This document shows, in pieces, positions 28,753-36,804 of a DNA stretch of 48,598 nt. The position numbers and the translations under genes were made by a program. This DNA is from Pseudomonadales bacterium. Lineage in GTDB: Bacteria; Pseudomonadota; Gammaproteobacteria; Pseudomonadales; Pseudohongiellaceae. The notes under the pieces are model-generated. The model ran no database searches. It worked only from the letters and a program-made list of their open reading frames with translations, and was not told the origin of the DNA. Location: the NCBI GenBank assembly GCA_022827425.1, contig JAJDSZ010000053.1, forward strand, positions 1-48,598. The letters are read 5' to 3'. Positions within the stretch are counted from its first letter, which is position 1, and each line of letters starts with the position of its first letter.

Positions 28753-30432
28753 ATGGCTGAAAATTTTCAGGAACTGTTTGAAGAGAGTCTGCACAATATC
28801 GACATGACCCCCGGCGCCATCGTCACCGGCACCGTGGTGGAAATCGATACCGAATGGGTAACCGTCAACGCGGGACTGAAGTCCGAAGGCATCATCCCCC
28901 GCAATCAATTCGTCGATGAGGAAGGCGACTTCAGCCTCTCGGTGGGCGATGAGGTCAGGGTGGCGCTGGAAACCGTCGAGGACGGTTTTGGCGAAACCCG
29001 GCTATCCCGGGAGAAGGCCAAGCGCGCCGAGTCCTGGCTCAAGCTTGAGGCGGCCCATGAATCCGACGAGCCGGTTTCCGGCTTCATCAGCGGCAAGGTC
29101 AAGGGCGGTTTCACCGTCGATCTGAACAATATCCGCGCCTTTCTGCCCGGCTCGCTGCTCGATGTGCGGCCGGTCCGGGATTCCCAGCACCTGGAAGGAC
29201 AGCAGCTTGAATTCAAGCTGATCAAGCTCGACCGCAAGCGCAACAATGTGGTGGTTTCCCGCCGTGCCGTGCTCGAATCGGTCAGTTCCGAAGAGCGCGA
29301 AGCCCTGCTTGAGCGGCTTGAGGAAGGCATGTTCATCAAGGGCGTGGTCAAGAATCTCACCGAATACGGCGCATTCGTCGATCTGGGCGGGGTGGACGGC
29401 CTGCTGCACATCACCGACATGTCCTGGAAGCGGATCAAGAACCCTTCGGAAATCGTCAATGTGGGCGACGAACTCGAAGTCAAGATTCTCAAGTACGACC
29501 GCTCCCGCAGCCGGGTTTCCCTGGGCCTGAAGCAGATGGGGGAAGATCCCTGGGTGGCGATCAAGAAGCGCTATCCCGTGCATACCCGGGTCCCCGCCGT
29601 GGTCACCAATGTCACCGATTACGGCTGTTTCGCCGAACTCGAAGAGGGCGTGGAAGGCCTGGTGCACGTCTCCGAAATGGATTGGACCAACCGCAATATC
29701 CATCCCTCCAAGGTGGTGCAGCTCGGCGATGAAGTCGACGTCATGGTGCTCGATATCGATGAGGAGCGCCGCCGCATCTCCCTGGGCATCAAGCAATGCC
29801 ACCAGAATCCCTGGGAGCGTTTCGCCGAAGTCCACGGCAAGGGCGACCGCATCAGCGGCGCCATCAAGTCGATTACCGATTTCGGGATCTTCATTGGCCT
29901 GGAAGGCAATATCGACGGCTTGGTGCACCTGTCCGACATTTCCTGGGACGAATCCGGTGAAGAAGCCGTGCGCCGTTTCAGCAAGGGGCAGCAGATTGAA
30001 ACCGCCATTCTTTCCATCGATCCCGAGCGCGAGCGCATCTCCCTGGGCATCAAGCAGCTCGGCGACGATCCTTTCGCGGACTACATCTCGGCGAACCGTC
30101 CCGGCACCATAGTCAAGGGAACCGTGGTGTCGGTGGAGGCCAGGGCCGCCGTGGTCTCGCTCGGCGAAGACATGGAAGGCCTGCTCAAGGCCTCGGAAAT
30201 CAAGCGCGAGAAAATCAAGGACGCGCGCCAGGAGTTGCAGGAAGGCGCCGAAGTCGAAGTCAAGATCGTCGGCGTGGACCGCAAGAACCGCGTGCTGAAC
30301 CTTTCCATCAAGGCCATCGAACTCGATCAGGAAAGGGAGGCGGTGAAGCAGCACAAGAATCAGGAAGCGGCGGAAGTTTCGCCTGGCACCATTGGCGGCC
30401 TGATCAAGGCGCAGTTGAAAAAGGGAAGCTGA
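28753..30432 (+). CDS. rpsA: Ribosomal protein bS1
   Basis: 559 residues with six S1 (OB-fold) repeats, each of the form G..V.G.V......G.F..L......G.....S. It captures mRNA for the 30S subunit. The first two repeats are divergent and bind the ribosome; later ones (for example [20 protein letters not shown] and [17 protein letters not shown]) bind RNA. The open frame runs upstream to 28669, but the conserved start [13 protein letters not shown] is at 28753. As in E. coli there is no strong Shine-Dalgarno site, consistent with translational self-control through the 138-nt leader between cmk and rpsA. ihfB overlaps its stop. Confidence 0.98.
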   Translation: MAENFQELFEESLHNIDMTPGAIVTGTVVEIDTEWVTVNAGLKSEGIIPRNQFVDEEGDFSLSVGDEVRVALETVEDGFGETRLSREKAKRAESWLKLEAAHESDEPVSGFISGKVKGGFTVDLNNIRAFLPGSLLDVRPVRDSQHLEGQQLEFKLIKLDRKRNNVVVSRRAVLESVSSEEREALLERLEEGMFIKGVVKNLTEYGAFVDLGGVDGLLHITDMSWKRIKNPSEIVNVGDELEVKILKYDRSRSRVSLGLKQMGEDPWVAIKKRYPVHTRVPAVVTNVTDYGCFAELEEGVEGLVHVSEMDWTNRNIHPSKVVQLGDEVDVMVLDIDEERRRISLGIKQCHQNPWERFAEVHGKGDRISGAIKSITDFGIFIGLEGNIDGLVHLSDISWDESGEEAVRRFSKGQQIETAILSIDPERERISLGIKQLGDDPFADYISANRPGTIVKGTVVSVEARAAVVSLGEDMEGLLKASEIKREKIKDARQELQEGAEVEVKIVGVDRKNRVLNLSIKAIELDQEREAVKQHKNQEAAEVSPGTIGGLIKAQLKKGS

Positions 30433-30740
30433 TGACCAAATCCGAATTGATCGATCGCATCGCCGCGAAGCAGGATCAGCTCTCGCCCAGGGATGTGGAA
30501 CTCGCCGTCAAGGCGACCGTGGAGCATATGGCCTGGGTGCTGTCCCAGGGGAGGCGGATCGAGATTCGGGGTTTTGGCAGCTTTTCCCTGCATTACCGGC
30601 TCCCGCGGATGGGCCGGAATCCGCGCACGGGAGTTTCGGTCACGCTGCCCGGCAAGCATGTGCCACACTTCAAGCCCGGCAAGGAATTGCGCGAACGGGT
30701 AAACCAGCGCATGCTGGAAGAAAGCCGTCTCCGCGTCTGA
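30432..30740 (+). CDS. ihfB: Integration host factor beta
   Basis: 102 residues. [32 protein letters not shown], then [26 protein letters not shown], which is the IHF-beta DNA-bending arm with its proline in RNPRTG. Pairs with IhfA (18856). Its ATG overlaps the rpsA TGA by one base. In Pseudomonas the O-antigen cluster begins just after this gene. Confidence 0.97.
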   Translation: MTKSELIDRIAAKQDQLSPRDVELAVKATVEHMAWVLSQGRRIEIRGFGSFSLHYRLPRMGRNPRTGVSVTLPGKHVPHFKPGKELRERVNQRMLEESRLRV

Positions 30741-30765
30741 ACCGTAGCTGGCGGCCATCTCGCAG

Positions 30766-31080
30766 ATGCGAACGCTCAAGCGATTGCTGGCGGGAATTTT
30801 TCTTGTCTGCGTGTTTGTCGCCGCTGTGGTATTCGCCTGGTACAACGATACTCCCGTAAGAATCGGCATCGGCGACTGGCGTCTGCCGCCCCAGGCGGTA
30901 TCCATCTGGATCATGGGCGCCTTCATTGCCGGCGGCCTGCTCGGCCTGTTGCTCGGCCTTCGGCTGTTTCACGGCCTGCGCCGCAACAGCCGGGAGCGGC
31001 GGCTGATGCGGCAACTCGCCGCGGCAAGACAGGAGGCCGAACGCCTCAGGGCCGGCGATGAGGAATCGGAACGGACATGA
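30766..31080 (+). CDS. lapA: LapA-like membrane protein (DUF1049)
   Basis: 104 residues. Two hydrophobic helices (about 5-25 and 47-68) joined by the short segment YNDTPVRIGIGDWRLP, then a charged, helical cytoplasmic tail (SRERRLMRQLAAARQEAERLR). This is the LapA/YciS pattern; LapA works with LapB in controlling LPS synthesis by FtsH-dependent LpxC turnover. In E. coli lapB follows lapA and precedes pyrF; here lapA overlaps pyrF directly by 4 nt, so lapB is not in its usual place. Confidence 0.88.
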   Translation: MRTLKRLLAGIFLVCVFVAAVVFAWYNDTPVRIGIGDWRLPPQAVSIWIMGAFIAGGLLGLLLGLRLFHGLRRNSRERRLMRQLAAARQEAERLRAGDEESERT

Positions 31081-31814
31081 GTCGGCATCTCTCCCCGCCC
31101 GACAGCGAAAAGCGAATCATCATCGCTCTGGATTTTGCCGGCGAAGCCGATGCCCTGCGCCTGCTCGACCGGCTCGACCCGGCAAAATGCCGGGCCAAGA
31201 TCGGCAAGGAACTGTTCACCGCCTGCGGGCCCGGCCTGCTGCGGCAGGTGCACGGGCGGGGTTTCGAGATTTTCCTCGATCTGAAGTTTCACGATATCCC
31301 CAACACCGTGGCCGGCGCCATTGCCGCCGCGGCGGCGCTTCCCGGGGTATGGATGCTCAATGTGCACGCATCCGGCGGCAGGGCCATGCTGGAAGCCGCC
31401 GCGGAATCCGCCCGGGGGGAAAGACACCTCCGGATCGTCGGGGTGACCGTGCTTACCAGCCTCAATGACGGAGATCTGGTGCAGACAGGCCTGGCCGGGA
31501 GCGTCCGGGATCAGGTGCTGCGGTTGGCTCGCCTGTGTGCAAGCGCCGGTCTCCATGGCCTCGTCTGCTCAGCGGCGGAAGCCGCCCTGCTGCGGCGCGA
31601 ACTCGGCCCGGAAATGCTCCTTGTCACTCCCGGCATCCGCCGGCCAGACGATTCCCCCGGGGATCAGAAACGGGTCGTGGGGCCAGCCGAAGCCATTGCC
31701 GCCGGCGCAGATTATCTCGTGGTGGGGCGTCCGATCACCCGGGCCAAAGACCCGGCGGCGGCGCTGGAAACTTTCCGCAGCGAAATTCATGGCAATTTTC
31801 CGAATCTGTCCTAG
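31077..31814 (+). CDS. pyrF: Orotidine 5'-phosphate decarboxylase
   Basis: 245 residues. Last step of UMP synthesis. The active-site set is present: IIIALDF, KIGKELF and the DLKFHDIPNT motif with its catalytic Asp/Lys residues; the phosphate-binding end is VTPGIRRP and DYLVVGRPITRAKDPAAA. It is translationally coupled to lapA through an ATGA overlap. About 90 nt follow before the comEA-like gene. Confidence 0.98.
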   Translation: MSRHLSPPDSEKRIIIALDFAGEADALRLLDRLDPAKCRAKIGKELFTACGPGLLRQVHGRGFEIFLDLKFHDIPNTVAGAIAAAAALPGVWMLNVHASGGRAMLEAAAESARGERHLRIVGVTVLTSLNDGDLVQTGLAGSVRDQVLRLARLCASAGLHGLVCSAAEAALLRRELGPEMLLVTPGIRRPDDSPGDQKRVVGPAEAIAAGADYLVVGRPITRAKDPAAALETFRSEIHGNFPNLS

Positions 31815-31906
31815 GCTTTGGTCGCAGTCGCCGGGCGGAACCGCGAATTCCCGCGATTCCGCTTTCGAGGCTGCTTCCATTTCCAACTTCAGATGAGGAT
31901 ATGACC

Positions 31907-32215
31907 ATGAAACTGAACCGCTGGTTTGCCACCGCGATTTTCCTTTTCAGCCTGCTCGCCGCACCCCTGAGCCTGGCCGCCGAAACCTCGGCGGCGGATT
32001 CCGGGGAAGTCGCGCGAATCGACATCAATTCCGCCGACGCCGCCGCCATTGCCGCGGCGCTGGACGGCGTGGGCCTGGTCAAGGCCCAGGAGATCGTCGC
32101 CTACCGCGAAATGTTCGGCGCCTTCCAGTCCGTGGAGGAACTGATGGAAGTGAAGGGAATCGGCCCCGGCACCCTGGAGAGGAACCGGGAGCGAATCGCC
32201 CTGGAAAGCGAATAA
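31907..32215 (+). CDS. ComEA-like helix-hairpin-helix DNA-binding protein
   Basis: 102 residues with a Sec signal peptide (FATAIFLFSLLAAPLSLA, cut near 24). The mature part is a double helix-hairpin-helix: IDINSADAAAIAAALDGVGLVKAQEIVAYREMFGAFQSVEELMEVKGIGPGTLERNR. Such periplasmic proteins bind incoming DNA during transformation; ComEC, the channel, is encoded at 40794. The ATG at 31907 is best placed after GAGGAT; an ATG six nt earlier is also possible. A strong terminator follows at 32230. Confidence 0.9.
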   Translation: MKLNRWFATAIFLFSLLAAPLSLAAETSAADSGEVARIDINSADAAAIAAALDGVGLVKAQEIVAYREMFGAFQSVEELMEVKGIGPGTLERNRERIALESE

Positions 32216-32229
32216 TACCAAGCTGCTTG

Positions 32230-32267
32230 CAGACGCTCCCGGAAACCCCGGGAGCGTCTGGATTTTT
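32230..32267 (+). terminator. Rho-independent terminator after comEA
   Basis: CAGACGCTCCCGG and CCGGGAGCGTCTG form a perfect 13-bp stem with a short loop (AAAC-C), followed by GATTTTT. It closes the transcription unit that runs from gyrA or pheA through pyrF and comEA. Confidence 0.92.
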
Positions 32268-32285
32268 CGAACCCGGGATTTGTCC

Positions 32286-32312
32286 CAGGAGCCTGCGCCA
32301 TGATGGGAATTG
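32286..32312 (+). repeat. Single arm of the GGAGCC repeat
   Basis: CCAGGAGCCTGCGCCATGAT then GGGAATT matches the left arm of the element at 16273 (GGAGCCTGCGCCATGG) and its reversed right arm (GGAGCCTGCGCC, GGGAATTC). It lies between the comEA terminator and the sugar-transferase gene. Confidence 0.6.
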
Positions 32313-32353
32313 CCGGAAGGAGACAGAATGACGGAGAAGGGTGTGCGCCGGGG

Positions 32354-32359
32354 TATAAT
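32354..32359 (+). promoter_or_regulatory. -10 box before the sugar-phosphate transferase
   Basis: A perfect TATAAT after the strong terminator at 32230-32267. No convincing -35 at 17 nt. Transcription would begin near 32366, about 17 nt before the ATG at 32383, giving a very short leader. Confidence 0.45.
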
Positions 32360-32382
32360 TGGGAATTTTGCCGGGCTGCGCG

Positions 32383-33402
32383 ATGCTGCTTGCCGCCGTT
32401 CTCACCGGATTGTTCCTTGCCGCCTTGCTGCTGACCGGTGCCATCCGCCGGATCGCCCTGCAATGGGGCGCGCTGGATGTGCCGGTGGCCCGCAGCCTCC
32501 ACGATGCGCCGGTTCCCGTGGGCGGCGGCCTGGCCATCGCGCTGCTGTTTCCGCTCTACGCGCTGGCCTGCTGGCGCCACGGCCTGCTGGCGGATGCCGA
32601 CCTGATCGCCCTGGCGGGCGGCGGCGCGGTCGTGGCCGGTGTCGGCCTGTTCGATGATCTGCGCAAGCTGCCGCTTTCCCTGCGGCTTTTCCTGCAATTT
32701 GCGGCGACCATCTGGGCCTTGCTCTGGCTGGCCACTCCCCAGCCGGTGGATTTCCTGTTTTTCGTCATTGCCAACTCGCTGTTGCTCAACACCTTCGCCG
32801 CGCTTTCCCTGGTATGGCTGATCAATCTCTACAACTTCATGGACGGCATCGACGGGCTGGCGGCCACGGAACTGGTTTTCATCTCCATATCGGGTTTTCT
32901 GCTGGGAGTGTTGTTCGATGACATGGCGCTCGGCCTGCTCAGCGGCGGCCTCTGCGCCGCGGGCCTGGGCTTTCTCGCCTGGAACTGGCCACCGGCGCGG
33001 ATATTCCTGGGCGATGCGGGAAGCGGGTTTATCGGTTTCAATCTCGGCGTGCTGGCCCTGCTGAGCCTGGGCGAGGGCAGCACCACGATATGGACCTGGC
33101 TGCTGCTGCTCGGGGTTTTCGCCACCGACGCCATGGTCACCCTGCTGCGCCGCATCTGGCGGGGCGACAAATGGTACGAAGGGCATTGCTGCCACGCCTA
33201 CCAGCACGCTGCCCGGAAATTCGGCAGCCATGGCGGGGTGACCGGGGCGATTCTCGCGGTCAACGTCTTCTGGCTCGGGCCGCTTGCATGTTTGTCGGTA
33301 TTCCAGCCACAATGGGGCATGCCGCTGACCTTGCTGGGACTTGCGCCACTGGTTTGGCTTGCCTGGAAGCTGGGGGCGGGCATTCCCGCTGCCGGGCGGT
33401 AA
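32383..33402 (+). CDS. WecA/WbpL-type glycosyl-1-phosphate transferase
   Basis: 339 residues, almost all hydrophobic, with about ten membrane spans. Cytoplasmic motifs of the polyprenyl-phosphate sugar-1-phosphate transferase family are present: GLFDDLRKLP (Asp pair), NLYNFMDGIDGLAA and FLGDAGSGFIGF. The C-terminal loop has HCCHAYQHAAR, the histidine-rich motif that binds substrate. Such enzymes start O-antigen or other surface glycans by moving HexNAc-1-phosphate to undecaprenyl phosphate. Adjacent wbpM (1 nt gap) argues for WbpL-like function. ATG at 32383 is chosen; a TTG at 32359 lies inside the -10 box region. Confidence 0.93.
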   Translation: MLLAAVLTGLFLAALLLTGAIRRIALQWGALDVPVARSLHDAPVPVGGGLAIALLFPLYALACWRHGLLADADLIALAGGGAVVAGVGLFDDLRKLPLSLRLFLQFAATIWALLWLATPQPVDFLFFVIANSLLLNTFAALSLVWLINLYNFMDGIDGLAATELVFISISGFLLGVLFDDMALGLLSGGLCAAGLGFLAWNWPPARIFLGDAGSGFIGFNLGVLALLSLGEGSTTIWTWLLLLGVFATDAMVTLLRRIWRGDKWYEGHCCHAYQHAARKFGSHGGVTGAILAVNVFWLGPLACLSVFQPQWGMPLTLLGLAPLVWLAWKLGAGIPAAGR

Positions 33403-33403
33403 C

Positions 33404-35335
33404 ATGCATCTGTACAACTTTCCACTTTCGCGCTCGGTCAAACTGATTGGCCTGCTGCTGGCGGACACCGTCATGCTGGTGATCGCGCTGTCGCTCGCCT
33501 TCGGCCTGCTCGGTTACGACTTCACCGCCCAAAACCAGTTGTTTTACGCCTATCTCTCCGCAGCGGTGGCCTGCAGCCTGCTGGTTTTAGTGCGCGTGGG
33601 CGTGTACCGCGCCCTGGTGCTGTATCTGGGTCTGCAATTCGTCGTCCAGTTGCTCAAGGCTGTGAGCTTTGCCACCTGCCTGGTGGCGGCGGCGTGTTTC
33701 CTGTCATTGCCGCCGGAATCCCTGGACTATTCGCTGTTCCCCATATTCTGGATGCTCGCCCTGCTGCTCACCGGCGGCAGCCGCTTTCTGGTCAAGGTCA
33801 TGACCCAGGCGCTGATCCAGAATTTCCGGCCCAAGGAGCCGGTGATCATCTATGGCGCCGGCTCGTCGGGGATGCAGTTGCTGGTGGCCTTGCAGAATGG
33901 CGAGCAGTACCTGCCGGTGGCTTTTGTCGATGACAGTCACCGCATGATCGGCAGCACCGTTCACGGCATTCGCGTCTACAGCCCGAACTCGCTTTATGAA
34001 CTGATCGAATCCTATTCGGTGCGCCAGATCCTGCTGGCGATACCCTCCGCCACCCACGCCGAACGCAAGGAAATCATCAACCGCCTGGAGCATCTGCCGG
34101 TGCATGTGAAAACCGTGCCTGACCTGTTCGACATGGTTTCCGGCAAGGTGGAAGTGCATGAAGTGCGCGAAATCGATATCGAGGATCTGCTCGGCCGCGA
34201 TATCGTGCCCCCGAGCCAGCGGCTGCTCGGCGCCTGCATCACCGGCAAGTCGGTGCTGGTGACCGGCGCCGGCGGCTCCATCGGCTCCGAACTGTGCCGC
34301 CAGATCGTCAATGCGGGGCCGACGCGGCTGGTCATGCTCGACCTGTCCGAAATCGGCCTCTATGAAATCGAAAATGATCTGCGCAAGCGGCTTGACGCCG
34401 GCGAAAGCCGTCCCCGAATCGAAATCGTCGCCTTGCTCGGCTCGGTCTGCAACCGGCCCCACATGGAAAACCTCATCGAAACCTTCGCCATCGAAACGGT
34501 GTATCACGCCGCCGCCTACAAGCAGGTGCCCATGGTGGAGAAGAACATTTTCGAAGGCGTGGCCAACAATGTCTTTGGCACCCTCATTGCGGCCCAGGTG
34601 TCACGAAAGTTCGGGGTAAGCGATTTCGTGCTGATTTCCACCGACAAGGCGGTGCGTCCCACCAATTACATGGGCGCCACCAAGCGCCTCGCCGAGCAGG
34701 CCCTGCAGGCCATGGCCCAGGACGTGGGCGAAACCAAGTTCAGCATGGTGCGCTTTGGCAATGTGCTCGGTTCCTCGGGCTCGGTGGTGCCGCTGTTCCG
34801 CCGCCAGATCGCCTCGGGCGGCCCGGTGACCGTAACCCACCCGGAAGTCACCCGCTATTTCATGACGGTGCAGGAGGCCGCCCAGCTTGTGATCCAGGCG
34901 GGCTCCATGGCCACCGGCGGCGATGTTTTCGTGCTCGACATGCACGAGCCGATACAGATCGTCGAGCTCGCGCGGAAAATGGTCCACCTGATGGGCTATG
35001 ACGTGCGGGACCCCAATACCTACCGCGGCGATATCGCCATTGAGTACACCGGCCTGCGGTCCGGCGAAAAACTCCACGAGGAACTGATGATCGGCAAATC
35101 GGTTACCGGCACCGAGCATCCCAAGATCATGCGGGCCGAAGAGGACAGCCTGCCCGCGGAACAGCTCAATCCCATGCTGCAACGCCTTGAGCGGGCCTGC
35201 CTGAACTACGATTTCCGGGAATTGCAGCAGGTGCTGAAGGAAGCCGTCGACGGCTTCGACCCAAAGGAAGAAACCATCGACCCGCTCTGGACCGCCCCGG
35301 CCCGGGAAAACGTGCACAGCCTGTTTCAAAAGTAA
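33404..35335 (+). CDS. wbpM: WbpM-type UDP-HexNAc dehydratase/epimerase
   Basis: 643 residues. Four transmembrane helices (about 11-34, 47-67, 75-101, 112-128) lead into a Rossmann domain (VIIYGAGSSGMQLL near 148) and then the extended SDR domain with TGAGGSIG at 287-294. The active site has MGATK (M423, K427) in place of YxxxK, as known for WbpM and its relatives. The family makes UDP-4-keto-6-deoxy sugars from UDP-GlcNAc for O-antigen HexNAc residues. In Pseudomonas aeruginosa wbpM ends the O-antigen cluster. Here it directly follows the WbpL-like transferase, with no other sugar genes, flippase or polymerase between ihfB and wbpM. Confidence 0.96.
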   Translation: MHLYNFPLSRSVKLIGLLLADTVMLVIALSLAFGLLGYDFTAQNQLFYAYLSAAVACSLLVLVRVGVYRALVLYLGLQFVVQLLKAVSFATCLVAAACFLSLPPESLDYSLFPIFWMLALLLTGGSRFLVKVMTQALIQNFRPKEPVIIYGAGSSGMQLLVALQNGEQYLPVAFVDDSHRMIGSTVHGIRVYSPNSLYELIESYSVRQILLAIPSATHAERKEIINRLEHLPVHVKTVPDLFDMVSGKVEVHEVREIDIEDLLGRDIVPPSQRLLGACITGKSVLVTGAGGSIGSELCRQIVNAGPTRLVMLDLSEIGLYEIENDLRKRLDAGESRPRIEIVALLGSVCNRPHMENLIETFAIETVYHAAAYKQVPMVEKNIFEGVANNVFGTLIAAQVSRKFGVSDFVLISTDKAVRPTNYMGATKRLAEQALQAMAQDVGETKFSMVRFGNVLGSSGSVVPLFRRQIASGGPVTVTHPEVTRYFMTVQEAAQLVIQAGSMATGGDVFVLDMHEPIQIVELARKMVHLMGYDVRDPNTYRGDIAIEYTGLRSGEKLHEELMIGKSVTGTEHPKIMRAEEDSLPAEQLNPMLQRLERACLNYDFRELQQVLKEAVDGFDPKEETIDPLWTAPARENVHSLFQK

Positions 35336-35369
35336 GGTTTTCCGGAAGGAATTTTCTGGAGAGTATCTC

Positions 35370-35399
35370 TTGACATTCAGGATAGCCCAAGAGTAGGCT
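35370..35399 (+). promoter_or_regulatory. Promoter of the small membrane protein
   Basis: A perfect TTGACA (35370-35375) with TAGGCT (35394-35399, matching TATAAT at three positions) after 18 nt. It stands just after the wbpM stop and 40 nt before the next gene. Confidence 0.5.
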
Positions 35400-35439
35400 C
35401 ATGATTAACTTGTTGCCATGATGTCGAGGGGATTGGCAA

Positions 35440-35712
35440 ATGGAAGCCATGATGGAAATGCTCCGGACGAACGCGCCGGTCGCGGCGATGTTCCTGCTCG
35501 CGGTGTTCTACCTGAGCAACGAGAATCAGGAAATCCGCGCCGAAATCGCGGCCCTGAGTGAGCGAACCGCCGAGGACACGGCCAACCTGGGCGAACGCCT
35601 GGCTCGGGTTGAAACAAAAGTCGAGTACAACGAGCAGCGTCTGATCAGAATCGAACAAATCCTCGACGGCCTGCAAAGATTCGATATGCCGGAAACGGAA
35701 TCGCCAAACTGA
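35440..35712 (+). CDS. Small membrane-anchored coiled-coil protein
   Basis: 90 residues. One hydrophobic helix near 13-26 (PVAAMFLLAVFYLS), then a long charged helix with heptad spacing: IRAEIAALSERTAEDTANLGERLARVETKVEYNEQRLIRIEQILDGL. No family recognised; the layout recalls small phage or plasmid XhlA-like proteins but evidence is weak. GAGGGG lies about 10 nt before the ATG. It has its own promoter and is followed by a large hairpin, so it may be a single-gene unit. Confidence 0.72.
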   Translation: MEAMMEMLRTNAPVAAMFLLAVFYLSNENQEIRAEIAALSERTAEDTANLGERLARVETKVEYNEQRLIRIEQILDGLQRFDMPETESPN

Positions 35713-35764
35713 TCAACCCGCGGTATTCATTTGCGGCAACTCTCATTTCGACGCTCCAACCTTC

Positions 35765-35853
35765 ACGTCATTCTGCGCGGAGCGAAGCGCAGTCGCAGAA
35801 TCTCATGCAGTGGCCCCCCAAGGAGATTCTGCGACTGCGCGCAGAATGACGGG
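35765..35853. repeat. GTCATTCTGCGCG repeat, inverted pair (copy 2)
   Basis: Left arm ACGTCATTCTGCGCGGAGCG through CGCAGTCGCAGAATCTC; right arm GAGATTCTGCGACTGCGCGC to AGAATGACGG. Together they form a large cruciform or hairpin of about 35 bp per arm. It lies between the small membrane protein and the tRNA-Asn promoter and could end transcription upstream, though it has no clear U-run. Confidence 0.82.
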
Positions 35854-35872
35854 GATGGCGGCTTCCCGACGA

Positions 35873-35901
35873 TTGACGCTTGCGGGAATTGGAATTAGTA
35901 T
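35873..35901 (+). promoter_or_regulatory. Promoter of tRNA-Asn
   Basis: TTGACG (35873-35878) and TAGTAT (35896-35901) with the ideal 17-nt spacing, then a GC-rich stretch. The start would be about 20 nt before the tRNA. Confidence 0.75.
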
Positions 35902-35928
35902 ACGCCGCTTCCGGGGGAGCCCCGGATT

Positions 35929-36003
35929 TGCCCAATAGCTCAATGGTAGAGTAGGTGACTGTTAATCACTTGGTTCCTGGTTCGAGTCCAGGTTGGGCAG
36001 CCA
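35929..36003 (+). tRNA. tRNA-Asn (GTT)
   Basis: 75 nt with encoded CCA. Acceptor TGCCCAA pairs with TTGGGCA; D arm AGCTCAATGGTAGAGT; anticodon stem GGTGA/TCACT with loop CTGTTAA, anticodon GTT; T arm GTTCGAGTC. It follows the wbpM region. Its 3' end is a possible integration site, but no integrase or repeated 3' fragment was seen nearby. Confidence 0.95.
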
Positions 36004-36085
36004 GTTTTGCAGTCGTCTGAACCTTGCCTGCCGGCGCCGCGGCGACCTCGAAACGCCGCCGGAACGACAATCCCGGAGTACGATT

Positions 36086-36667
36086 ATGCGATCCCTTCCT
36101 GCTTCCCTTCTGCTCGGGCTGACCCTCGGTTTTGCCTCTTTCGCCTCGGCCCAGGAAGCCGAAAGCAATCCCGTGGTGGTCATGGAAACCAGCCTGGGAA
36201 CCATCGCGATCGAATTGTGGCCGAATCGGGCGCCGGTGTCCGTGGAGAACTTCCTGCGATACGTGGACAACGAATACTTCGACGGACTGATTTTCCATCG
36301 GGTCATTTCCGGATTCATGATTCAGGGCGGCGGCTTCGATGCGGACATGGTGCAGAAATCCACATACGACCCCATCGTCAATGAAGCCAGGGCCGATGTC
36401 CCCAATGATCGCGGCACCATCGCCATGGCCCGCACCAGCGACATCAACAGCGCCACCAGCCAGTTTTTCATCAACCACAGCGACAACGACTTCCTCAACC
36501 ACACCGCGGAAACCATGCAGGGATTCGGCTATGCCGTATTCGGCGCGGTCATCGAAGGCATGGACGTGGTGGACGCCATCGCCGCGGTGGAAACCCACAC
36601 CCACCCCCGGGGCTTCGGCGACGTGCCGGTGGAACCGGTAACCATCCTCACCGCCACCCGCCGCTGA
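36086..36667 (+). CDS. ppiA: Periplasmic cyclophilin-type peptidyl-prolyl isomerase
   Basis: 193 residues with a signal peptide (SLLLGLTLGFASFASA, cut after about 22). The mature part is a bacterial cyclophilin: METSLGTIAIELWPNRAPVSVENFLRYVD, YFDGLIFHRVISGFMIQGGGF (catalytic Arg in FHRV), RGTIAMART, SATSQFFIN and YAVFGAVIEGMDVVDAI. It speeds proline isomerisation in periplasmic or outer-membrane protein folding. The ATG at 36086 follows GGAG by 9 nt; the frame open from 35993 overlaps the tRNA and is not used. It probably has its own promoter or is read from the tRNA-Asn promoter. Confidence 0.95.
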   Translation: MRSLPASLLLGLTLGFASFASAQEAESNPVVVMETSLGTIAIELWPNRAPVSVENFLRYVDNEYFDGLIFHRVISGFMIQGGGFDADMVQKSTYDPIVNEARADVPNDRGTIAMARTSDINSATSQFFINHSDNDFLNHTAETMQGFGYAVFGAVIEGMDVVDAIAAVETHTHPRGFGDVPVEPVTILTATRR

Positions 36668-36716
36668 CACTTTCCCGCCCGCGCAGCCCGCCCCAGTCGA
36701 AGCAAAACCAAAGCGA

Positions 36717-36745
36717 TTCAAATCCACCTCTTAATGGACTACAAT
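36717..36745 (+). promoter_or_regulatory. Promoter before the recombinase gene
   Basis: TTCAAA (36717-36722, four of six) and TACAAT (36740-36745, five of six) with 17-nt spacing. The start would be near 36752, giving a leader of about 50 nt to the ATG at 36805. Confidence 0.6.
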
Positions 36746-36804
36746 ACCTGCTAGTAACCTTGTACACGCAGGGGCACGGAAAGCTCCGGACTGCGCCGGG
36801 GGCG

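Noticed and set aside
35929-36003. tRNA-Asn as an integration site of a genomic island
   Set aside because: No integrase gene and no repeated copy of the tRNA 3' end were seen in the window.
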